A stretch of 16,595 bases of DNA from Deltaproteobacteria bacterium. Its GTDB lineage: Bacteria; Desulfobacterota; Desulfobacteria; Desulfobacterales; JAUVVS01. The notes under the pieces are model-generated. The model saw only the letters and a list, made by a program, of their open reading frames with translations, was not told where the DNA came from and did no database searches. Below, piece after piece: positions 1 to 7,134 of the stretch (position 1 is its first letter; each line of letters opens with the position of its first letter). The position numbers and the translations under genes are program-made. The stretch spans positions 1 to 16,595 of the forward strand of contig JAUVVS010000007.1 of NCBI GenBank assembly GCA_030604545.1, read 5' to 3'.

Positions 1-18
1 AAAAATATCAATTACAAA

Positions 19-144
19 ACTAAGTCCTTCGATTCACAAATACGATAACGTATTTATTCACTCAGGACTTAGTGTTGAGTGAGCAATTACAAAAATACGT
101 CTTTATAAAATACGTCACTATATTTGCGAATCGAAGCACTAAGT
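19..144. repeat. Nested palindromic, MITE-like repeat downstream of gltX
   Basis: An imperfect inverted repeat of 22 bases forms the ends (19-40 and 123-144, 19 of 22 positions pairing). Inside it are a perfect 7-base hairpin with an ATAA loop (38-44 / 49-55, AAATACG) and a second perfect 7-base hairpin (58-64 / 76-82, TCACTCA). A 9-base segment at 19-27 (ACTAAGTCC) is also exactly complementary to 65-73, so alternative foldings compete. An 11-base direct repeat (CAATTACAAAA) occurs at 9-19 and 84-94. No open reading frame is present. On the gltX transcript this would be the 3' trailer, but no stem is followed by a run of U, so it is not a standard terminator. A small non-autonomous mobile element is the likeliest reading, and that is inference. 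Confidence 0.55.
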
Positions 145-186
145 AACTAAAATGAATCCAGGAGTCAAGATGTTTTTAGATTCCTT

Positions 187-1596
187 TTAATCCTTTGCAT
201 TATCCTCAATGAATTTAACGGCTTTCTTCAGCCTCGAAATAACCCGATCCTTGCCCAGCACTTCGATGATTTCAAAGATACCGGGACTGGCGGTTTTGCC
301 GGTAAGTGCCGCACGTACCGGTTGTGCGATTTTACCAAGCTTAAGACCGGTTGACTCCATAACTGTTTTAAAGGCGTTTTCAAGATTTGCTTCATTGAAC
401 TGTTCCAGCGCTTCAAGCTGTTTGATCAACAGTTTGAGGGGCTCAAGCGAAGAAGTTTTAAGGAATTTTTTTACGGCTTTTTCTTCATATATTATGGTAT
501 CTTCAAAATAGAAACTAGCCGCATCTGCCATTTCTACAAGGGTTTTACTACGTTTATTCAGTGTTTCAATGACACTTTCAAGAAAAGCGCTGTCTTGAAT
601 TTCATAATCTCTCTCCTTTAAAAAAGGGAGCAGGTGCTTGACTAGTTTATTCGGGGGCTTTGCTTTGATGTGATCCGCATTGAGAGCTAAAAGTTTGTCC
701 TGGTCAAAAACACCCGGTGATCGGCCAATGTTTTCGAGGGTGAACTTTTCAATGAGTTCATTTCTGGTAAAAAATTCCTGGTCTCCGTATGACCATCCAA
801 GCCGGACCAGGTAGTTGAGAAAGGCATCCGGTAAATATCCCATATCTCTGTATGCCGTAACGGACATGGCGCCGTGCCTTTTGCTTAAACGGGTCCGGTC
901 TTTGCCGAGAACCATGGGAACATGGCCGAATGTGGGCAGCTGACTCCCCAAAGCCTTGTAAAGCATAATTTGCTTGGGTGTGTTCATAACATGATCATCA
1001 CCCCTGATCACGGTGTTAATTCCCATGGTAATATCGTCAACTACGACTACAAAATTGTATGTTGGCGTGCCGTCACTTCTGGCAATGATAAAATCATCCA
1101 ACTCTTGATTTTGGAAGACGATATTACCCTTTATAACGTCTTCAAGGACTGTGGTTCCATTTACCTGAGCTTTAAATCGGATAACGGCATTGTCTGTTTT
1201 TGAAAGATTTTTCTCGCGGCAAGTACCGTCATATTTGGGTTTGCCGCTTGCCGCCATACCCTTTTTACGCATATCTTCGACTTTTTCCGGACTACAGGTG
1301 CAATAATATGCCTGACCTGAATCAAGGAGTTTCTGAATATACTCTCGATATATGTGAAACCTTTTTGATTGGAAATAGGGTCCTTCGTCCCAGTCGATAC
1401 CAAGCCACTCAAGCGCTTCAAATATAGCGTCTACGGATTCCTGTGTGGAACGCTTAGTATCCGTGTCTTCAATTCTAAGGATAAATTGACCCTTCATATG
1501 GCGGGCATAAAGCCAGTTAAAAACAGCCGTTCGAGCCCCTCCCACATGAAGATAACCTGTAGGGCTGGGAGGGAATCTAGTGATAACCTTGTCCAT
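187..1596 (-). CDS. gltX: Glutamyl-tRNA synthetase
   Basis: This cytoplasmic class I aminoacyl-tRNA synthetase charges tRNA-Glu with glutamate using ATP. The 469-residue length is normal for bacterial GluRS. The N-terminal Rossmann catalytic domain starts FPPSPTGYLHVGG, where HVGG (17-20) is the HIGH signature. The KMSKS-type loop is LSKRHG (237-242). A zinc-binding insert of the E. coli GluRS type is visible as C99, C101, Y122 and C126. The C-terminal part (about 320-469) is the helical anticodon-binding domain. The ATG start has AGGA about ten bases upstream. The gene runs opposite to the rest of the left half and is followed by a palindromic repeat. Whether it is discriminating or also charges tRNA-Gln cannot be told here, since gatCAB is not in the window. 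Confidence 0.97.
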   Translation of the reverse strand: MDKVITRFPPSPTGYLHVGGARTAVFNWLYARHMKGQFILRIEDTDTKRSTQESVDAIFEALEWLGIDWDEGPYFQSKRFHIYREYIQKLLDSGQAYYCTCSPEKVEDMRKKGMAASGKPKYDGTCREKNLSKTDNAVIRFKAQVNGTTVLEDVIKGNIVFQNQELDDFIIARSDGTPTYNFVVVVDDITMGINTVIRGDDHVMNTPKQIMLYKALGSQLPTFGHVPMVLGKDRTRLSKRHGAMSVTAYRDMGYLPDAFLNYLVRLGWSYGDQEFFTRNELIEKFTLENIGRSPGVFDQDKLLALNADHIKAKPPNKLVKHLLPFLKERDYEIQDSAFLESVIETLNKRSKTLVEMADAASFYFEDTIIYEEKAVKKFLKTSSLEPLKLLIKQLEALEQFNEANLENAFKTVMESTGLKLGKIAQPVRAALTGKTASPGIFEIIEVLGKDRVISRLKKAVKFIEDNAKD

Positions 1597-1620
1597 TTAA
1601 TTTTTCCTAAAAATTAATAT

Positions 1621-1652
1621 TTGATGAATTCGCAAAAAGTCGAATTCATCAA
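1621..1652. repeat. Perfect 12-base-stem palindrome upstream of gltX
   Basis: TTGATGAATTCG (1621-1632) and CGAATTCATCAA (1641-1652) pair perfectly around an 8-base loop, CAAAAAGT. The hairpin sits 24 bases before the gltX start, within its promoter or leader. The loop and flanking bases (TCGCAAAAAGTC) resemble the TCGTAAAAAGTC core of the hairpins at 1740-1766, 16361-16395 and 16546-16584. It pairs loosely (17 of 24 positions) with the reverse complement of about 1757-1780. It therefore looks like the left outer arm of a composite repeat rather than a dedicated operator, though a regulatory role is not excluded. Confidence 0.7.
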
Positions 1653-1737
1653 GTTTTAGGTTTTAAGTTTTAAGGTTTAAGATATTTTTTAGTATTTAAA
1701 TTAGGCACTTAAAGCCTAACACCTAAAACTTAAAACC
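1651..1737. repeat. Iterated inverted repeat, TTTTARG-type unit
   Basis: The left arm (about 1652-1681) is a run of 7-8-base units such as TTTTAGG, TTTTAAG, TTTTAAGG and TTTAAG. The right arm (1708-1737) is its inverse, pairing at 24 of 30 positions, with an AT-rich centre of about 26 bases. Because the arms are internally repetitive they can pair in several registers. It is the inner part of a composite flanked by the hairpins at 1621-1652 and 1740-1766. Confidence 0.7.
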
Positions 1738-1739
1738 AG

Positions 1740-1779
1740 GTAAAAAGACGATTTTCTACTTTTTACGAGACCGTCATAT
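1740..1779. repeat. TCGTAAAAAG-family hairpin, right outer arm
   Basis: GTAAAAAG (1740-1747) pairs perfectly with CTTTTTAC (1759-1766) around an 11-base loop. The flank continues GAGACCGTCA, matching the extended form of the same family at the right end of the window (GACTTTTTACGAAAC followed by TATCA). It forms the right boundary of the composite repeat in the gltX-rpmF spacer. Confidence 0.65.
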
Positions 1780-2045
1780 TTAACTAGTGTATATCCAATT
1801 AGTATTAGTAATTAGTAAAAATGCAAAAATTCCCTTAACAGATCGTTATCGTTTCAAAACCATAATAGACTTTTAAATAGCACTGTTTCGAGATAAAAAC
1901 AAACCCTGTAAATTTATTTTACAAATAATAAGATAATAAAATTACCTAGTTGAGCACATTTGTTGTTTGTTATTGTAAAAAACATCAATAGCATATAAAT
2001 GTAAGGAGTACAATAAAATAGAATTTTAAATTTTTATAAAAATTC

Positions 2046-2074
2046 TTGACAATCCATTTTTTATAAATTACTAG
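2046..2074 (+). promoter_or_regulatory. Candidate sigma-70 promoter for rpmF
   Basis: A perfect TTGACA (2046-2051) is followed after 16-17 bases by TTACTA/TACTAG (2068-2074), a moderate -10 match in a very AT-rich context. It lies about 70 bases before the rpmF start and would drive the rpmF - acyl-CoA dehydrogenase - fabG - acpP block. The -35 match is strong and the -10 is less so. No transcript start can be verified from sequence alone. Confidence 0.5.
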
Positions 2075-2145
2075 AGTCAGACTTCGTATAAAGGTAGTGA
2101 AATATAAAATAATTATAATAATAACAATATATTAAAGGATTACTT

Positions 2146-2328
2146 ATGGCAGTACCAAAACGAAAAACATCTAAGTCAAAGAGAGACAAACGGCGTACGC
2201 ATCAAAAACTCGCAATTCCAAATTTATCTGCCTGTCCTCAGTGTGGAGAGGCTAAGCTCCCACACCATGCATGTCCCAGTTGCGGAACTTACAAAGGACG
2301 TACTGTAATAAAAACCGAAGAGGTATAA
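2146..2328 (+). CDS. rpmF: 50S ribosomal protein L32
   Basis: This is a small, basic, 60-residue protein of the large ribosomal subunit. The N-terminus MAVPKRKTSKSKRDKRR is the typical L32 opening. Four cysteines (C30, C33, C43, C46, as CPQC and CPSC) form the zinc ribbon of the C+ form of L32. AAAGGA lies just upstream of the ATG. In many bacteria rpmF heads a plsX-fabH-fabD-fabG-acpP operon. Here the next gene starts only 6 bases after the stop but is an acyl-CoA dehydrogenase. Confidence 0.97.
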   Translation: MAVPKRKTSKSKRDKRRTHQKLAIPNLSACPQCGEAKLPHHACPSCGTYKGRTVIKTEEV

Positions 2329-2334
2329 ATATTT

Positions 2335-4002
2335 ATGGAAGCAACCATACCTGAAACAGGAACCGCTCTTCAAGGATTAGACTCTGAATCAAGGCAGATG
2401 GTCATTGAAACCGTCAGGCAGTTAAAAAAGCGGCTTCTTATAAAGGATAAAATTCTGGAATTTGACAAAAAGGAAGTATTTCCTGAAGAAACGATCCGCA
2501 GAATGCTTGAGCCTGATATCGGTTTACAGCTTCTTTTTATTCCTGAAGCCTATGGCGGAATGGGGGGAGGTGCTCGAGACTCCTGTGTGGTGACTTTTGA
2601 AATGTCCAAGATATGTTTAGGAATCGCCACGGCCTTTTTTGCTATTCAGCTTGGTTCAGACCCTTTGATTGTTGGAGGTACTGAGGAGCAGAAAACAAAA
2701 TGGCTTGGCGCCATTTCCGAGGGAAATGTTCTTGTTGCATATGCCGTGACTGAACCTGGCGCCGGAAGCAACGTTGCATCTATAAAGACAAAGGCTGATC
2801 CGGTTTCAAACGATAAGGGCGAAATTATAGGGTATAAAATAAACGGAACCAAACAGTTCATATCAACCGGCGGATACGCCGATTTTATCACTCTTCTTGC
2901 GAAGACTCCGGAAGGCCCTACCTTTTTTGTCGTGGAAAAAGGTACAAAGGGCTTTGAGCAGGGAAAGAGCGAAGAAAAACATGGCATCCGCGCCTCGAAT
3001 ACATCTCCGCTCTCTTTTACAGACGTCTTTGTTCCCATTGATAATCTTATTGGAGGTGTGCCCGGAAGGGGATTGAAGCAAGCCAACGAAGTTTTTGGAT
3101 ATACGAGACTTATGGTAGGCGCCATGGCTTTGGGTGCCGGTGAAGCCGCACTTGATATTGTTATCCCATATGCCAAAGAGAGGATTCAGTTCGGCTCTCC
3201 TCTTTCAGAAAAGCAGGGTTACACTCACAAACTGGTAGTCCCGAATGCCGTGAGACTCGAAGCTGCGAGGGCTTACATGGATGAAGTTGCCATAAGATTA
3301 GATTCAGGTGAAGAGGATCTTCAGGTAGAAGGATCGATTGCAAAGCTCTTTGCGACAGAGTCTGCTAATAAAGTTCTGGACGATGCCATGCAGGCCCTTG
3401 GCGGATACGGGTATATATCCGAATATGAAGTGGAAAAGATAAAAAGGGATGTGAAGATCACCTGCATTTATGAAGGAACCAGTGAGATCCAGCAAAATAT
3501 AATAAGTACATTCCGATGGAAAAAGACAAGAAAAACAAATGGCGAATATTATAGGTCCATTTGTTCTGAGATGGAAAAACTGGATAACGTCGTAAACGAT
3601 GCTGGATGCCGTTTTTATGGGCTTGCTGCAAAGGCCCTTAATGATACCGTCATGCTGGTTCACGAAAACAAGCTTATAAAAAAGCAGTACATCATGTTTG
3701 TTTTGGCTGATATGATGACCTATCTGGAAGTCGGCGCAAGCATGGCACGCAAAGCTGTCAACCTTTCAGAAACGGGTGATCCTAAGGCAAAAAAAATCAA
3801 AGCAATGTCAAGGATCTTTGCAAATGAGGTATCTCAACTCATTGCGCAAAATGTGCTTAAAATTCTGATGGGCACCGGGATGTTTAATCAGAAAGCCGTA
3901 TCCAATTTTTTAGCGAGCATCTCATATGATCAGCTGGCTTACAGCTACCAAGATGTCATAAAAGATATGGATATGGTTGCAGACATATTATTTGAGAGGT
4001 GA
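2335..4002 (+). CDS. Acyl-CoA dehydrogenase family flavoprotein
   Basis: The family oxidises acyl thioesters to trans-2-enoyl thioesters with FAD, passing electrons to ETF. The sequence has the FAD/substrate signature AVTEPGAGSN (137-146) and the C-terminal signature IYEGTSEIQQ (378-387), in which E380 matches the catalytic base of medium-chain enzymes. At 555 residues it is about 150-170 longer than short/medium-chain enzymes. The helical tail (about 395-555) resembles the extension of very-long-chain members. The start follows the rpmF stop by 6 bases, with GAGG inside the end of rpmF, and the stop overlaps the fabG ribosome site. It is therefore almost certainly cotranscribed with ribosomal and fatty-acid-synthesis genes, an odd place for a beta-oxidation enzyme. 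The true substrate (acyl-CoA or acyl-ACP) and chain length cannot be read from sequence. Confidence 0.93.
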   Translation: MEATIPETGTALQGLDSESRQMVIETVRQLKKRLLIKDKILEFDKKEVFPEETIRRMLEPDIGLQLLFIPEAYGGMGGGARDSCVVTFEMSKICLGIATAFFAIQLGSDPLIVGGTEEQKTKWLGAISEGNVLVAYAVTEPGAGSNVASIKTKADPVSNDKGEIIGYKINGTKQFISTGGYADFITLLAKTPEGPTFFVVEKGTKGFEQGKSEEKHGIRASNTSPLSFTDVFVPIDNLIGGVPGRGLKQANEVFGYTRLMVGAMALGAGEAALDIVIPYAKERIQFGSPLSEKQGYTHKLVVPNAVRLEAARAYMDEVAIRLDSGEEDLQVEGSIAKLFATESANKVLDDAMQALGGYGYISEYEVEKIKRDVKITCIYEGTSEIQQNIISTFRWKKTRKTNGEYYRSICSEMEKLDNVVNDAGCRFYGLAAKALNDTVMLVHENKLIKKQYIMFVLADMMTYLEVGASMARKAVNLSETGDPKAKKIKAMSRIFANEVSQLIAQNVLKILMGTGMFNQKAVSNFLASISYDQLAYSYQDVIKDMDMVADILFER

Positions 4003-4004
4003 TA

Positions 4005-4766
4005 ATGTCAGATCACAAACGTACTATCGTTGTTACTGGTGGCTCAAGAGGTATTGGACGATCAATTTGCCGCTCTTTTGCAAGGGCTGATAATTATATC
4101 TATTTCAATTATTTTTCACCAGGTGATCCGGATGCTGAAAAGGCAGCGGCTGCTGAGACGGAGAAGCTTATTTCTGAAGCGGGCGGTTCGGCAAAAAGTA
4201 TAAGTGTTAACATTGCGTCAGAAAATGAAGTAACAAATTTTTTTGAAAAAATAATTGGCGAAACCGGGCGGATAGATGTACTAGTTAACAATGCAGGTAT
4301 AACCAAAGATGCACTTTTAGTCCGTATGAAGGAAAAGGACTGGGATGATGTAATAAATGTAAACTTAAAAGGCGCTTTTATATGTACGCAGATTGCTGCA
4401 AAGGTTATGATGAAGCAGCGTTATGGCCGTATTATCAATATTGCTTCGGTTGTTGGTGTCAACGGTAACGTGGGGCAGGCCAATTATGCCGCTTCGAAAG
4501 CCGGAATCATAGGGCTCACAAAAACTGTTGCAAAAGAGCTTGCCGCGCGAGGTATTACGGCCAATGCAGTGGCTCCCGGGTTTATAGAAACAGACATGAC
4601 TGCATCACTTCCAGATAAAGTCAAGACTGCAATGCTCGGCCAGATTCCACTGGGGCGCGCAGGAAAACCTGAAGACGTAGCAGCCGTTGTCGCTTTTCTT
4701 GCTTCTGAAAGTGCGGATTATATAACAGGCCAAGTAATTCATGTCAGTGGTGGCATGTATATGTGA
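4005..4766 (+). CDS. fabG: 3-oxoacyl-[acyl-carrier-protein] reductase
   Basis: This short-chain dehydrogenase uses NADPH to reduce 3-oxoacyl-ACP to 3-hydroxyacyl-ACP in type II fatty acid elongation. The 253-residue protein has the nucleotide-binding TGGSRGIG (11-18), NNAG (95-98), and the catalytic triad S148, Y161, K165 (YAASK). The C-terminal SGGMYM is typical of FabG. The ATG at 4005 is preferred over an in-frame GTG at 3999, because the ribosome-binding GAGAGG (3994-3999) would overlap the GTG but is well placed for the ATG. Its ribosome site lies in the last codons of the acyl-CoA dehydrogenase gene, implying coupled translation. Acetoacetyl-CoA reductases share this fold, but acpP directly downstream favours FabG. 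Confidence 0.95.
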   Translation: MSDHKRTIVVTGGSRGIGRSICRSFARADNYIYFNYFSPGDPDAEKAAAAETEKLISEAGGSAKSISVNIASENEVTNFFEKIIGETGRIDVLVNNAGITKDALLVRMKEKDWDDVINVNLKGAFICTQIAAKVMMKQRYGRIINIASVVGVNGNVGQANYAASKAGIIGLTKTVAKELAARGITANAVAPGFIETDMTASLPDKVKTAMLGQIPLGRAGKPEDVAAVVAFLASESADYITGQVIHVSGGMYM

Positions 4767-4778
4767 AAGGAGGAGAAA

Positions 4779-5006
4779 ATGTCCGTTGAAGATAAAATAA
4801 AAGAGATAATTATGGAGAAGCTTAGTGTTGAGATTGATGAGATTGTGCCGGAGGCTTCTTTTGTGGATGATTTGGGCGCAGATTCACTTGACCTAGTTGA
4901 GCTGATAATGACAATGGAAGAGGAATTCGATATCGATATTTCTGACGAAGATGCAGAAAAACTTGTAACCGTCAAAGATGCATTTGATTATATAAACTCA
5001 CATTAA
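4779..5006 (+). CDS. acpP: Acyl carrier protein
   Basis: A small acidic protein of 75 residues that carries growing acyl chains on a phosphopantetheine arm. The attachment site is S36 within GADSLDLVEL (33-42). Four predicted helices and the high Asp/Glu content match AcpP. A strong AAAGGAGGA site lies just ahead of the ATG, 12 bases after fabG stops, which suits a highly expressed protein. A GC-rich hairpin follows the gene before fabF. Confidence 0.97.
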   Translation: MSVEDKIKEIIMEKLSVEIDEIVPEASFVDDLGADSLDLVELIMTMEEEFDIDISDEDAEKLVTVKDAFDYINSH

Positions 5007-5046
5007 TTTAAATTTTAGTACCTACGTACCAGACTCTTTATTTTTT

Positions 5047-5064
5047 CCGGCAGTACGCTGCCGG
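5047..5064 (+). promoter_or_regulatory. GC-rich hairpin between acpP and fabF
   Basis: CCGGCAG and CTGCCGG form a perfect 7-base stem closed by a TACG loop, 40 bases after the acpP stop and 46 bases before the fabF start. It is preceded by a T run and followed by ATTATATCACCC, so it lacks the U tract that a full intrinsic terminator needs on the plus strand. It may protect the 3' end of acpP mRNA, give partial attenuation, or serve as a processing site that keeps acpP above fabF. The role is inferred; the stem is seen. Confidence 0.55.
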
Positions 5065-5110
5065 ATTATATCACCCTTTTTCAAAGGTTTCGTTTGAATA
5101 GGAGGTTTCT

Positions 5111-6352
5111 GTGGATAGGCGAGTCGTTATTACTGGTGTGGGCCTTATAACACCTCTCGGCATAGGCGTCAATGAAACCTGGTCTGCACTATGCGCCGGG
5201 AAATCAGGTATAGCTGAGATAACAAAGTTCGATACCTCCAGCTATGATACAAAGATTGCAGGAGAGGTAAAAGACTTTCACCCTGCGGATTTTCTTCCCA
5301 AAAAAGAGGCAAAGCGTATCCAGTCTTTTATTGCTTATGCTGCTGCTGCATCCCGGATGGCTTTAGAAGATTCCGGTCTGGTAATCGATAGTTCCAACGC
5401 AAACCGGGTTGGAGTCTATACAGGATGTGGTCTAGGAGGGCTTCAGATTTTAGAGGAAACCGCCAGAATTATTGAAACGAAAGGCCCAAAAAGAGTAACA
5501 CCTTTTTTTATTCCTCTGATGATTGGGAATATGGCACCGGGTATGATTTCAATCCTTTTAGGTGCTAAAGGTCCTAATTCTTCAGTTGCCACAGCGTGTG
5601 CGGCAGGCACCCATGCCGTGGGCGATTCATACAAGATTATCGCAAGAGGTGCGGCCGATGCCATGATTTCAGGTGGGGTGGAGTCTGTTGTAACGCCCAC
5701 TTGCATTGCAGGCTTTAGCGCAATGAAAGCCTTGTCCACTCGTAATGATGAACCGGAAAAGGCGTCCCGACCATTCGATCGTGATCGCGATGGTTTTGTT
5801 GTGGGCGAAGGAGGCGGTATCCTTATACTCGAAACACTCGAAGGGGCACTTGAAAGAGGAGCCCATATTTATGCTGAAATATGCGGATACGGAATGAGTG
5901 GAGACGGATATCATATGACTGCTCCTGCTCCTGATGGGGAGGGGGCAGCAAGGTGCATTAAGGCGGCCCTTGATGACGGCGGTATTTCATACGACGAAAT
6001 CGACTATATCAATGCTCACGGTACGTCAACGCAGCTTAATGATGATTATGAAACAAGCGCGGTAAAAACCATTTTTAAGGATAAAGCCTATTCGATACCC
6101 ATGAGTTCAACCAAATCCATGACCGGCCATTTGCTTGGCGGCGCCGGCGGTATCGAGACGGTTTTCACGGCCCTTACCATTCATGAAGGTATTATTCCTC
6201 CAACAATAAACCTTGATAATCCTGCCGAAGAATGTGACCTTGATTATGTACCGCACGTTGCTCGTAAGTGCGATGTAGAGATTGCCATGAGCAACTCTTT
6301 TGGTTTCGGAGGAACTAATGCAACGCTGATTCTTAGAAAATTCCGTCATTGA
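5111..6352 (+). CDS. fabF: 3-oxoacyl-[acyl-carrier-protein] synthase II
   Basis: This condensing enzyme adds two-carbon units from malonyl-ACP to acyl-ACP during fatty acid elongation. The 413-residue thiolase-fold protein has C163 (TACAAGTHA), H303 (NAHGTST) and H340 (KSMTGHLLGGAGG), the Cys-His-His triad at the same numbers as E. coli FabF. The C-terminal NSFGFGGTNATLIL is the usual family end. The GTG start is supported by AGGAGG 6 bases upstream and by the standard opening RRVVITGVG. fabB is not seen nearby. A 104-base gap with a hairpin separates it from acpP. Confidence 0.97.
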   Translation: MDRRVVITGVGLITPLGIGVNETWSALCAGKSGIAEITKFDTSSYDTKIAGEVKDFHPADFLPKKEAKRIQSFIAYAAAASRMALEDSGLVIDSSNANRVGVYTGCGLGGLQILEETARIIETKGPKRVTPFFIPLMIGNMAPGMISILLGAKGPNSSVATACAAGTHAVGDSYKIIARGAADAMISGGVESVVTPTCIAGFSAMKALSTRNDEPEKASRPFDRDRDGFVVGEGGGILILETLEGALERGAHIYAEICGYGMSGDGYHMTAPAPDGEGAARCIKAALDDGGISYDEIDYINAHGTSTQLNDDYETSAVKTIFKDKAYSIPMSSTKSMTGHLLGGAGGIETVFTALTIHEGIIPPTINLDNPAEECDLDYVPHVARKCDVEIAMSNSFGFGGTNATLILRKFRH

Positions 6353-6529
6353 TTGCTTTACAATTAAACAAACCCACTCAAACCTTCTTCCCTTTCTATA
6401 TTCATACAGAAAATGTTTGATAGAAAACCCATAATTTGATTCTTGATTAAGAGATATAATTTGTGATATCGCCTTTCAGATAAATTTATTCATGATAAAA
6501 TAATATTTTTGTAACTACTAAATTTTCAT

Positions 6530-6581
6530 GCCACAAAGGCACCAAGATTATATAAATTTTTTTTCTTTGTGTCTTAGTGGC
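6530..6581. repeat. Octamer-iterated inverted repeat, copy 1
   Basis: GCCACAAAGGCACCAAGA (6530-6547) and TCTTTGTGTCTTAGTGGC (6564-6581) are inverted copies, matching at 15 of 18 positions around a 16-base AT-only centre. Each arm holds two 8-base units of the form CACNAAGR. It shares its unit with the longer elements at 8313-8427 and 11525-11649. The rest of the fabF-rpiB spacer (6353-6632) is AT-rich and shows nothing else I can name. Confidence 0.8.
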
Positions 6582-6632
6582 TGAACAATTGTAGGTATTT
6601 TGAGGTTTATTTACCTAAATAAGGATGATACA

Positions 6633-7079
6633 ATGAACGAAGACAAAACACCGATTATAATTGGAAGCGATCATGCAGCTTATCAGATGAAGGAAAAAAT
6701 CAAGGCATATATCATTAAGATAGGTGTCGACATAGAGGACGTTGGTGCTTATAGTGAAGATTCGGTTGATTATCCTGATTTTGGAATCAAGGTGGCCTCT
6801 TCTGTCTCAAAAGGTAAATTTAAAAGAGGAATACTCCTTTGCGGCACCGGAATCGGCATGTCCATGGTGGCTAATAAATTTCCTCATGTCAGGGCTGCAC
6901 TTTGCAATGATCTATTCTCCGCCGGCATGAGCAGACGGCACAACAATTCCAATATTCTAGTAATAGGCGGCCGCGTCATAGGAGAGACACTTGCTATGGA
7001 AATATTAAAGACCTGGCTTGAAACGCCTTTTGATGGAGGAAGGCATCAGTTAAGAATAGAAAAATTCGACAATTTGTAA
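6633..7079 (+). CDS. rpiB: Ribose-5-phosphate isomerase B
   Basis: It interconverts ribose 5-phosphate and ribulose 5-phosphate in the pentose phosphate pathway. Ribulose 5-phosphate is also the substrate of the DHBP synthase half of RibBA encoded downstream. The 148-residue protein has the RpiB/LacAB motifs GSDHAAYQMK (11-20, D13-H14), catalytic C70 in CGTGIGMS, and RRHNNSNILVIGGRVIG (101-117). The ATG at 6633 is chosen because AAGGA sits 7 bases upstream. An in-frame TTG at 6600 would add 11 residues before the conserved core without a ribosome site. A LacA/LacB-type sugar isomerase is unlikely without a sugar operon. Confidence 0.95.
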   Translation: MNEDKTPIIIGSDHAAYQMKEKIKAYIIKIGVDIEDVGAYSEDSVDYPDFGIKVASSVSKGKFKRGILLCGTGIGMSMVANKFPHVRAALCNDLFSAGMSRRHNNSNILVIGGRVIGETLAMEILKTWLETPFDGGRHQLRIEKFDNL

Positions 7080-7134
7080 TATTTTAGCTGTTTGAAAACA
7101 AGCTCGCTTGAAAGATAATTAAATTTATAAAAAA

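Larger units (their letters stand above)
1597..2145. other. Divergent gltX-rpmF spacer
   Basis: This 549-base, AT-rich spacer lies between two divergently transcribed genes. The gltX-proximal part (1621-1779) is filled by a composite of two hairpins and an iterated inverted repeat. Bases 1780-2040 show no open reading frame, RNA gene or clear repeat. The rpmF-proximal end holds a candidate promoter. DUF177 (yceD), often found just upstream of rpmF in other bacteria, is not present. Confidence 0.7.

Noticed and set aside
1651..1737. CRISPR-like or simple tandem repeat array
   Set aside because: Units are 6-8 bases, degenerate and directly adjacent with no unique spacers, and the arms are inverted to each other; the same applies to the other iterated elements.
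2646..3176. A 176-codon minus-strand frame inside the acyl-CoA dehydrogenase gene
   Set aside because: It is antisense to a gene with clear family motifs, has no ribosome site or recognisable domain, and its composition (rich in Ser, Pro and Phe) is what the reverse of a good coding sequence gives.
3999..4007. GTG at 3999 as the fabG start
   Set aside because: It overlaps the ribosome-binding GAGAGG, which is correctly spaced for the ATG at 4005.
5047..5064. Intrinsic terminator after acpP
   Set aside because: The stem is good but the T run lies before it, not after it, on the coding strand, so it was kept only as a possible regulatory or processing hairpin.
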